Shown here: piece by piece, positions 56,463-64,000 of the stretch | Numbering within the stretch: the first letter of the stretch is position 1 | How the letters are laid out: each line of letters opens with the position of its first letter | Origin: Pseudomonas saudiphocaensis | Lineage (GTDB): Bacteria; Pseudomonadota; Gammaproteobacteria; Pseudomonadales; Pseudomonadaceae | Assembly: GCF_000756775.1 (NCBI RefSeq) | Contig: NZ_CCSF01000001.1 | Coordinates: 2,046,001-2,110,000, forward strand | Reading direction: 5' to 3' | DNA length: 64,000 nt | Made by a program: the position numbers and the translations under genes | The notes under the pieces: generated by a model | The model's database searches: none | Told to the model about the DNA's origin: nothing | What the model saw: only the letters and a program-made list of their open reading frames with translations

Positions 56463-58265
56463 ATGACCGAAACGCTGCTTTGCCCACGCAACCTTGCCTT
56501 CGAACTCTACGAAGTACTCGACGCCGAGGCGCTGATCCGGCGCGAGCGTTTCGCCGAGCACAACCGCGAAACCTTCGATGCGGCGGTGGACACCGCGCGC
56601 AATATCGCCCAGCGCTATTTCGCCCCGCATAACCGCAAGGCCGATGAGCACGAACCCCAGTATGTCGACGGCGAAGCGGTGCTGATCCCCGAGGTGAAAC
56701 CGGCGGTGGACGCCTTTATCGAGGCAGGCTTCCACAATGCCCAGCGCAGCTTTGAAGACAGTGGCATGCAGCTGCCGAACCTGCTGTCGCGGGCCTGCTT
56801 CGCCCATTTCCAGTCGGCCAATATCGCGACCAGCTCCTACCCCATGCTGACCATGGGCGCGGCTCACCTGATCGAGACCTTCGGCAACGACGAGCAGAAG
56901 CAACGTTTCCTGCAACCGATGATCAACGGGCGCTTCTTCGGCACCATGGCGCTCACCGAGCCCCATGCCGGCTCCTCGCTGTCGGATATCCGCACCCGCG
57001 CCGAACCGGCGGGCGACGGCACCTACCGGTTGAAAGGCAACAAGATCTTCATTTCCGGCGGCGACCATTCGCTGTCGGAAAACATCGTGCACATGGTGCT
57101 GGCCAAGCTGCCCGACGCACCGCCCGGGGTGAAGGGCATCAGCCTGTTTATCGTGCCTAAATTCCTGGTCAACGCTGATGGCAGCCTGGGCGACCGCAAC
57201 GACGTGATCCTCGCCGGGCTGTTTCACAAGATGGGCTGGCGTGGCACCACGTCTACCGCGCTGAACTTCGGCGACAACGGCCAATGCGTCGGCTACCTGG
57301 TGGGTGAGCCGCACAAGGGCCTGGCCTACATGTTTCAGATGATGAACGAAGCGCGTATCGGCGTCGGCATGGGCGCGATCATGCTGGGCTATGCCGGTTA
57401 TCTGTACTCGCTGAACTACGCCCGCGAACGCCCCCAGGGGCGCCTGCCGGATGGCAAGGCCCCGGCGTCAGCGCAGGTGCCGATCATCGAGCACACCGAC
57501 GTCAAGCGCATGCTGCTGATGCAGAAGGCCTATGTCGAAGGCGCCTTCGACCTCGGTCTGTACGCCGCGCGCCTGACCGATGATCAGCAGACCGCTGACA
57601 GCGAACAGGAGCGCCGCAACGCCGGCGAGCTGCTCGATCTGCTCACGCCCATCGTCAAGTCCTGGCCGTCGGAGTTCTGCCTGAAGGCCAACGAGCAGGC
57701 GATCCAGATCCTCGGCGGCCACGGCTATACCCGCGAATATCCGGTGGAACAGTTCTATCGCGACAACCGCCTGAACCCTATCCACGAAGGCACCCACGGC
57801 ATCCAGTCGCTGGATCTGCTGGGCCGCAAGCTGATGCAGAACAAGGGCGCCGGCCTGCAGCTGCTGCTCGAGCTGATCCATGGCTGCTGCCAGCGGGCGG
57901 CCGAATATGACTCCTTGCAACCGCTGCGTCAGTCACTGGAACAGCACATCGAAGGCCTGACCCGGGTGACCCAGGCCCTGCTCGGCGACCTCATGGCCGG
58001 CAAGGTCAATCAGGCACTGGCCAACTCGGCACTGTACCTGAAGGTCTTCGGCCATGCGGTGATCGGCTGGCGCTGGCTGGAACAGGCAATAAGGGCCGAG
58101 CGGGGACTGGCCGCAGGCAACCCGGCGGACGCTGACTTCTACCGTGGCAAGCTGCAGGCCGCACGTTATTTTCTCACCTGGGAAGTAAGGAGCTGTCACT
58201 ACGAGCTGGAGCTTCTCGAAACACGGGATGACACTTGCTTACAAATGTCCGAGCGATGGTTCTGA
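56463..58265 (+). CDS. Acyl-CoA dehydrogenase (third paralog)
   Basis: The 600-aa FAD enzyme resembles those at 34140 and 37553 in length and motifs: MALTEPHAGSSLSD, KIFISGGDHS and the IHEGTHGIQSLDLLGRK segment. In the last the residue before Glu is His rather than Tyr. The substrate is unknown, probably acyl-CoA. It occupies the PA5020 position of PAO1 before nhaP2 (from memory) and follows crtE by 103 bp on the same strand. Confidence 0.9.
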   Translation: MTETLLCPRNLAFELYEVLDAEALIRRERFAEHNRETFDAAVDTARNIAQRYFAPHNRKADEHEPQYVDGEAVLIPEVKPAVDAFIEAGFHNAQRSFEDSGMQLPNLLSRACFAHFQSANIATSSYPMLTMGAAHLIETFGNDEQKQRFLQPMINGRFFGTMALTEPHAGSSLSDIRTRAEPAGDGTYRLKGNKIFISGGDHSLSENIVHMVLAKLPDAPPGVKGISLFIVPKFLVNADGSLGDRNDVILAGLFHKMGWRGTTSTALNFGDNGQCVGYLVGEPHKGLAYMFQMMNEARIGVGMGAIMLGYAGYLYSLNYARERPQGRLPDGKAPASAQVPIIEHTDVKRMLLMQKAYVEGAFDLGLYAARLTDDQQTADSEQERRNAGELLDLLTPIVKSWPSEFCLKANEQAIQILGGHGYTREYPVEQFYRDNRLNPIHEGTHGIQSLDLLGRKLMQNKGAGLQLLLELIHGCCQRAAEYDSLQPLRQSLEQHIEGLTRVTQALLGDLMAGKVNQALANSALYLKVFGHAVIGWRWLEQAIRAERGLAAGNPADADFYRGKLQAARYFLTWEVRSCHYELELLETRDDTCLQMSERWF

Positions 58266-58330
58266 CGATCCACAGCACGAGCCTGGTGTCTCCAGCAGCG
58301 GTCCAAAACCTTTGAAAGGAAAGTAATTTT

Positions 58331-58361
58331 TTGACAGTGCGTCAAACCGGCAGGTTAGAAT
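58331..58361 (+). promoter_or_regulatory. Sigma-70-type promoter for nhaP2
   Basis: TTGACA (58331-58336) followed by TTAGAA/TAGAAT at 18-19 bp spacing lies about 70 bp before the TTG start of nhaP2. Confidence 0.5.
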
Positions 58362-58431
58362 CCTTGGCATAACCTCTGCATGAATTTTGTAATCAGGGTA
58401 ACCAAGATCATATTCAACCGGGAGAGCGCAC

Positions 58432-60177
58432 TTGGACGTCGGCAACATCAATCACCTGTTTTTTATCGGTGGCGTATTGGTTGCCGCAAGCATCCTGATG
58501 AGTTCCGTCTCGGCCCGAATCGGGGTTCCGATCCTGGTGATTTTCCTCGCGGTGGGCATGCTCGCCGGCGTCGATGGCATCGGCGGGATCGTCTTCGAGG
58601 ATTACAAGCTCGCCTTCGTCATCAGTAACCTGGCGCTCGCGGTTATCCTCCTCGATGGCGGCATGCGAACGAGGAAGTCGACCTTCCGCGTGGCCCTCTG
58701 GCCGTCGATGTCGCTGGCGACTTTTGGTGTCGCCGTCACCGCTGGACTGACCGGTCTTGCCGCCGCCTGGTTGTTCGACCTGCCGCTAATCGAGGGGTTG
58801 CTGATCGGGGCCATCGTCGGCTCCACCGATGCCGCCGTGGTGTTCAACCTGCTTAACGGCAAAGGTCTCAACGAGCGTGTCGGCCCGACACTGGAGATCG
58901 AATCGGGCAGCAACGACCCGATGGCGATGTTCCTGACCGTAACCCTGATCGGCATGATTGTCGCTGGCCAGACATCTTTTACCTGGGGAATACTGATCAG
59001 CCTGGTAGAGCAATTCGCCATCGGTATCGCTCTGGGCTTTGCGGGTGGCTGGCTGCTGCTGCAACTGATCAACCGCATCTCCGTGGCCGACGGGCTGTAC
59101 CCACTGCTGGCGGTGGCCGGCGGGATCATGGTCTACGCCCTGTCCGGCGAGGTCGGAGGCAGCAGCATCATCGCCGTTTACGTCTGCGGCCTGATGCTGG
59201 GCAACAACCCCATCCGCAACCGCCACGGCATTCTGCACATGTTCGACGGCCTGGCCTGGCTCAGCCAGATCGGCATGTTCCTGGTGCTCGGCCTGCTCCT
59301 GACCCCGAGCGAGTTGCTGCCAATTGCCGTGCCAGCGCTGCTGCTGTCACTGTGGATGATTCTGTTTGCCCGCCCCGTCTCGGTTTTCCTCGGCCTGCTG
59401 CCGTTCAAGGGCTTCAACCTGCGTGAGCGCATTTTCATATCCTGGATTGGCCTGCGTGGTGCGGTGCCGGTGATTCTGGCGGTCTTCCCACTGGTTGCCG
59501 GTCTGGACAATGCCCAGCTGTTCTTCAACGTAGCCTTCTTCATTGTGCTGGTTTCGCTGCTGGTGCAGGGCACAACCCTGCCGTGGGCCGCACGCAAGGC
59601 CAAGGTAGAAGTGCCGCCAACCCCATCGCCGATTTCCCGCTCCGGCCTGCAGGTGCATACCACCAGCCAGTGGGAACTCTTCGTCTATCATCTCTCCAGC
59701 AAAAAATGGTGCATCGGCGCGCCCTTGCGCGAGCTCAAGATGCCGCCAGGTACGCGTATCGCCGCGCTGTTTCGCAATCGCACCTTGCTGCACCCATCCG
59801 GCAGCACCCGCTTGCTGGAAAACGACATCCTCTGCGTTATCGGCCAGGAGGAAGACCTGCCGGCACTCGGCAAGCTCTTCAGCCAGGCGCCTGAACGTGG
59901 GCGTGACATGCGCTTCTTCGGCGATTTCATTCTTGAAGGCGATGCCCAACTGGGCGCGGTAGCCATGCTGTATGGCCTTGATCTCGGCGATGTGGACGGC
60001 AACCAGCCCATCGGCCAGTTCATTTCCGACAGGATCAGCAAACACACCGTGGTCGGCGACCAGGTTGAATGGAACGGGCTGATCTGGACCATTGCCGAAA
60101 TGGAAGGCGACGAAGTGCTCAAGGTCGGCCTGCGTTTCCCCGAAGCGGAGAAGCCGGGTCCACAGCTGATGCTGTGA
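58432..60177 (+). CDS. nhaP2: K+/H+ antiporter NhaP2 (CvrA)
   Basis: This CPA1 antiporter exports K+ (and Na+) for protons and helps osmotic and pH control. The 581-aa protein has about 12 membrane helices with [15 protein letters not shown] and [11 protein letters not shown]. An RCK-C (TrkA-C) regulatory domain (about 400-485) and a C-terminal CorC/HlyC-type domain follow. The start codon is TTG with GGGAGAG upstream. It is followed by mscK, an ion-homeostasis pair also seen in PAO1. Confidence 0.94.
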   Translation: MDVGNINHLFFIGGVLVAASILMSSVSARIGVPILVIFLAVGMLAGVDGIGGIVFEDYKLAFVISNLALAVILLDGGMRTRKSTFRVALWPSMSLATFGVAVTAGLTGLAAAWLFDLPLIEGLLIGAIVGSTDAAVVFNLLNGKGLNERVGPTLEIESGSNDPMAMFLTVTLIGMIVAGQTSFTWGILISLVEQFAIGIALGFAGGWLLLQLINRISVADGLYPLLAVAGGIMVYALSGEVGGSSIIAVYVCGLMLGNNPIRNRHGILHMFDGLAWLSQIGMFLVLGLLLTPSELLPIAVPALLLSLWMILFARPVSVFLGLLPFKGFNLRERIFISWIGLRGAVPVILAVFPLVAGLDNAQLFFNVAFFIVLVSLLVQGTTLPWAARKAKVEVPPTPSPISRSGLQVHTTSQWELFVYHLSSKKWCIGAPLRELKMPPGTRIAALFRNRTLLHPSGSTRLLENDILCVIGQEEDLPALGKLFSQAPERGRDMRFFGDFILEGDAQLGAVAMLYGLDLGDVDGNQPIGQFISDRISKHTVVGDQVEWNGLIWTIAEMEGDEVLKVGLRFPEAEKPGPQLML

Positions 60178-60274
60178 CCGCCAGTCGCGCGCTCTGACCG
60201 CTGAAGTCCTTGGGCTCGCACTCCTCATGCGCAGCCCGTAGACTCAGCGCTCGTTCAGTTCTGCAACGGAAGAC

Positions 60275-63200
60275 ATGTCTTTTTCACGAGTCCTTGCGCT
60301 GACCCTGGTGGTTGGCTTTCTGCAAATCTGCACCTATGCCCAGGCGCAATCCCTGGACAGCCTGACCGGCGGTCAGCAGGCGGCTGAAAGCGAAGCCCGA
60401 CCAGCGCAACCCAGCCTTGCCGAGCAGATCAAGCAATTCGAGGAGCAGACCGCCAACCGCAACCAGCAGCTGGCAACCCTGAAGAAGCAGATTGCCCAGG
60501 CACCGCAGGAAATCAGCACGGCTCAGCGCGAGCTGACGCGGCTCAAGGCCAACCCCGAGCCTGATCCCAGCGAACGCTTCGCCAATCTGACCGTGGTCGC
60601 ACTGGAACAGCGCCTGGCTACCCGCCTCGCCGAGCTGAGCGACTGGAACAAGCAGCTGACCGATGCCAACAGCCTGATCATCACTGCGCAAACCCGCCCC
60701 GAGCGCTCCCAGGCTCAGATTGGCACCAACCAGACGCGCATCCAGGCACTGCAGAATCGCCTCAAGAGCGGGCTCGACAACGGCAAGTCCATCAGCGAAG
60801 AGCAGCGCGGGCTGTTCGAAGCGGAGATCGCTGCCCTGCAGGCGCAGATCGAGCTGCGCCGCCAGGAGCTGTCCGGCAATAACCTGTTGCAGGATCTGGG
60901 CAAGGCCCGGCGCAACCTGCTGGCCGAGCGCATAGCCCGCGCCGAACAGGAAACCCAGGCTCTGCAGGGGCTGATCAACGCCAAACGCCGCGCCGAGTCC
61001 GAGCAAACCGTGGCCGAACTGTCGGCAAAGGCCCAGCTGGCAGGTTCCGACACGCTTCTGGCGGCCGAAAGCGCGGAGAACCTCAAGCTCTCCGACTACC
61101 TGCTGCGCGCCACCGAGCGCCTCAACCTGCTCAATCAGATGAACCTGCAGGCCCGCCAGCAGCTAGACACCTTGAACCAGACCGACAAGGCGCTAGAAGA
61201 GCAGATTGCGGTGCTTGAAGGCAGCCTGCTGCTTTCAAGAATCCTCTACCAGCAGAAACTCAACCTGCCGAAGGTGAAGATCGATCGCAATCTCGCCGAC
61301 GAAATTGCCGATCTGCGGCTCTACCAGTTTGAGCTGAACCAGGCCCGCGACCAGGCCGGGAATGCGCAAACCTATGTCGATAAAATGCTCGCCGACCAGC
61401 CCGAAGAGCTGGTTACACCGGAGCTGCGCAGGGCACTGCTGGACCTGATCAAAACCCGCAGCGAATTGCTCGATCGTCTGAACCGCGAAATCAGCACGCT
61501 GCTCAACGAATCCATTACCCTGCAGCTCAACCAGAAGCAGCTGCACGACACTGCCAGCGCACTGAGCGCCACGCTGGACGAGCAGATGTTCTGGATTCCC
61601 AGTAACAAGCCGCTGGATCTCAGCTGGCTGACCAGCTTTCCGCAACGCCTGGAACGACAACTGAGCAGCATCGGTTGGCATTCGGCACTGACGGAAATGG
61701 CGGCTGGCCTGAAAGAACGCCCCCTGCTCTTTCTGCCCCTGCTACTTTCCATTGCCTGGCTGCTCTGGCGCCGCGGGATGATCAACGCCAAGCTCGATGA
61801 GCTGAGCCGTGACGTAGGTCACTTCCGCAATGACCGGCAGCTGCATACGCCTTTGGCGCTGCTGCTCAACCTACTGCTGGCACTGCCCGGCGCGCTGCTC
61901 CTGACCCTGTGCGGCTACCTGCTACAGATGGATGCTCGCGGGCAGAACCTGGGGTTGAGCAGTGCCCTGTATCAGCTGGCCCAGGCCTGGCTGGTGTTCT
62001 ACACCGCCTACCGGCTGCTCTCGCCGGGGCGCATGGCCGAGCTGCACTTTCGCTGGTCCAAGCCACAGGTGGCCTTCCTGCGCGATGAAATCCGCCGCCT
62101 CGGGCTGGTGATACTGGTTCTGGTGGTGGTGGTCAGCATCGCCGAGCAGCAGCCGGCCATGCTCGCCGAGGACGTGCTCGGGCTGGTAGTCATCCTTGCC
62201 TGCTACGCGCTGATGAGTTGGCGCCTGATGCGCATTCTGCTCAAGGGCCCGGCCAGCGAGAACGCACCGCCGGCACGGCTGTTTCTCGGCGTGCTGTTCA
62301 GCCTGTTGCCACTGGCGCTGATCGTGGTGGTCGGCACCGGTTATTACTACACCGCGCTGAAGCTCACCGAGCGCCTGATCGATACCCTCTACCTGCTGAT
62401 GTTCTGGATCGCCCTGGAATCCACCCTGGTGCGTTCGCTGACAATCGCCGCACGGCGCCTGGCCTACCAGCGCGCCATGGACCGGCGCCAGGCTGCCGAA
62501 GAGGAAGGTACCGGTGAACATCACGAGATCATCGAGGAGCCCAATCTGGACATCGAACAGGTCAACCAGCAGTCGCTGCGACTGACTCGCCTGGCCACCT
62601 TCGGCGTGTTTCTCGTGGCGCTGTACTGGGTCTGGTCGGACCTGATTTCGGTGGTGTCCTACCTGGATAATTTCGCCCTGTATGAATTCACCAGCGGTTC
62701 CGGCGATGCCCTCACGGTCTCCATCATCAGCCTCAACGACCTGCTCGGCGCCCTGGCCATCGCTGGTATCACGCTGATCCTGGCGCGCAACCTGCCGGGC
62801 CTGCTTGAGGTACTGATACTTTCACGCCTGCGTCTGGCCCCGGGCAGCGCCTACGCCACCGGCACCCTGCTGTCCTATATCCTGGTGGGCACCGGCATCG
62901 TCTCGGTGCTGTCGACCCTGGGCGTCAGCTGGGACAAGTTGCAGTGGCTGGTGGCCGCACTTTCCGTCGGCCTGGGCTTCGGCCTGCAGGAGATCTTCGC
63001 CAACTTCGTGTCCGGCCTGATCATCCTGTTCGAGAAGCCGGTGCGCATCGGCGATGTGGTCACCATCGGCAACCTCTCCGGCACGGTCAGCCGCATCCGT
63101 ATCCGCGCCACCACTATCACCGATTTCGATCACAAGGAAATCATCGTTCCGAACAAGACCTTCGTCACCGACCAGCTGGTGAACTGGTCACTGAGCGATA

Positions 63201-63547
63201 CCGTCACCCGGGTAACCATCCGCATCGGCGTGGAGTTTGGCTCCGATCTGGATAAGGCGCGCGAGCTGATGTTCCAGGCGGCGCGGGATAATCCGCGGGT
63301 ACTGAAGGAGCCCGAGCCACAGGTGTTCTTCCTCAGCTTCGGCGAAAGTCGCCTTGAGCACGAGCTGCGCCTGCATGTTCGTGATCTGGCCGACCGCAAC
63401 CCGGTGATCGATGAGATCAACCGCCGCCTGGACCGCGAGTTCCGCGAATGCGGTATCGTCATCGCCTTCCGCCAGCTGGATGTGCACCTGAAAAATCGCA
63501 ACGGCCAGGAACTGGAGCTGCCAGCGCCGCAGCAAAACGAAGCGTAG
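60275..63547 (+). CDS. mscK: Mechanosensitive channel MscK (KefA)
   Basis: MscK opens under membrane tension and is gated by K+ in E. coli. The 1090-aa protein has a signal peptide (to about residue 25) and a long coiled-coil periplasmic domain (about 30-480). Several helices and a C-terminal MscS core follow. The pore helix is GLGFGLQEIFANFVSGLI near 898-915, followed by the beta domain with KPVRIGDVVTIG and VPNKTFVTDQLVNWS. Size matches the MscK class rather than short MscS. Confidence 0.93.
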   Translation: MSFSRVLALTLVVGFLQICTYAQAQSLDSLTGGQQAAESEARPAQPSLAEQIKQFEEQTANRNQQLATLKKQIAQAPQEISTAQRELTRLKANPEPDPSERFANLTVVALEQRLATRLAELSDWNKQLTDANSLIITAQTRPERSQAQIGTNQTRIQALQNRLKSGLDNGKSISEEQRGLFEAEIAALQAQIELRRQELSGNNLLQDLGKARRNLLAERIARAEQETQALQGLINAKRRAESEQTVAELSAKAQLAGSDTLLAAESAENLKLSDYLLRATERLNLLNQMNLQARQQLDTLNQTDKALEEQIAVLEGSLLLSRILYQQKLNLPKVKIDRNLADEIADLRLYQFELNQARDQAGNAQTYVDKMLADQPEELVTPELRRALLDLIKTRSELLDRLNREISTLLNESITLQLNQKQLHDTASALSATLDEQMFWIPSNKPLDLSWLTSFPQRLERQLSSIGWHSALTEMAAGLKERPLLFLPLLLSIAWLLWRRGMINAKLDELSRDVGHFRNDRQLHTPLALLLNLLLALPGALLLTLCGYLLQMDARGQNLGLSSALYQLAQAWLVFYTAYRLLSPGRMAELHFRWSKPQVAFLRDEIRRLGLVILVLVVVVSIAEQQPAMLAEDVLGLVVILACYALMSWRLMRILLKGPASENAPPARLFLGVLFSLLPLALIVVVGTGYYYTALKLTERLIDTLYLLMFWIALESTLVRSLTIAARRLAYQRAMDRRQAAEEEGTGEHHEIIEEPNLDIEQVNQQSLRLTRLATFGVFLVALYWVWSDLISVVSYLDNFALYEFTSGSGDALTVSIISLNDLLGALAIAGITLILARNLPGLLEVLILSRLRLAPGSAYATGTLLSYILVGTGIVSVLSTLGVSWDKLQWLVAALSVGLGFGLQEIFANFVSGLIILFEKPVRIGDVVTIGNLSGTVSRIRIRATTITDFDHKEIIVPNKTFVTDQLVNWSLSDTVTRVTIRIGVEFGSDLDKARELMFQAARDNPRVLKEPEPQVFFLSFGESRLEHELRLHVRDLADRNPVIDEINRRLDREFRECGIVIAFRQLDVHLKNRNGQELELPAPQQNEA

Positions 63548-64000
<453 letters not shown>

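Overview
The window is a GC-rich chromosomal segment from a member of the Pseudomonadaceae (Pseudomonas or Stutzerimonas). The evidence is gene content and order: from hldE/msbA through the LPS core genes, ilvE, glnE, aceEF, dipA and msrA, then an acyl-CoA dehydrogenase, nhaP2, mscK and selO at the far end, the order follows the PA4996-PA5023 region of P. aeruginosa PAO1 as I remember it. REP-type extragenic palindromes also fit. No rRNA, tRNA, prophage, insertion sequence or CRISPR array was seen.

Layout. 1-528: REP repeats, no gene. 0.5-6.2 kb (minus strand): hldE, a DnpA-like de-N-acetylase, a Mig-14-like protein and msbA. 6.2-8.1 kb: an AT-rich pair, a kinase-fold protein and a WaaL-type O-antigen ligase. 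8.2-20.6 kb (minus): LPS core assembly, with two GT4 glycosyltransferases, a DUF6625-type protein, the core carbamoyltransferase, four kinase-fold proteins including WaaP, and WaaG/WaaC/WaaF. Most of these genes overlap by 1-14 bp; a 114-bp-period REP array separates waaG from waaP. 20.6-24.6 kb: ilvE and glnE. 25.0-29.4 kb: aceE-aceF. 29.6-33.6 kb: a small secreted protein, the c-di-GMP phosphodiesterase DipA, and MsrA.

34.1-48.8 kb is a second syntenic block that in PAO1 lies elsewhere (PA0486-PA0508, from memory): two acyl-CoA dehydrogenases flanking a diguanylate cyclase, a small flagellar-hook-like protein, the biotin operon bioB-F-H-C-D, comF, srkA, rlmJ and a nitronate monooxygenase. 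48.9-56.4 kb is a complete zeaxanthin glucoside pathway (crtZ; idi2-crtX-crtY-crtI-crtB; crtE divergent). The PAO1-like order then resumes with an acyl-CoA dehydrogenase, nhaP2, mscK and the start of selO.

The clearest new observations are regulatory. Two perfect 15-bp palindromes centred 50 bp apart precede aceE and look like RccR/HexR-type operators. A BirA box overlaps both the comF start codon and a candidate bioB -35 element. Two PsrA boxes share one base upstream of an acyl-CoA dehydrogenase. TGTACA-type palindromes occupy the divergent crtE/idi promoter region. On the protein side, the LPS locus holds five kinase-fold proteins with different catalytic residues, one of them apparently a double kinase. 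No wholly unknown multi-gene system was recognised.
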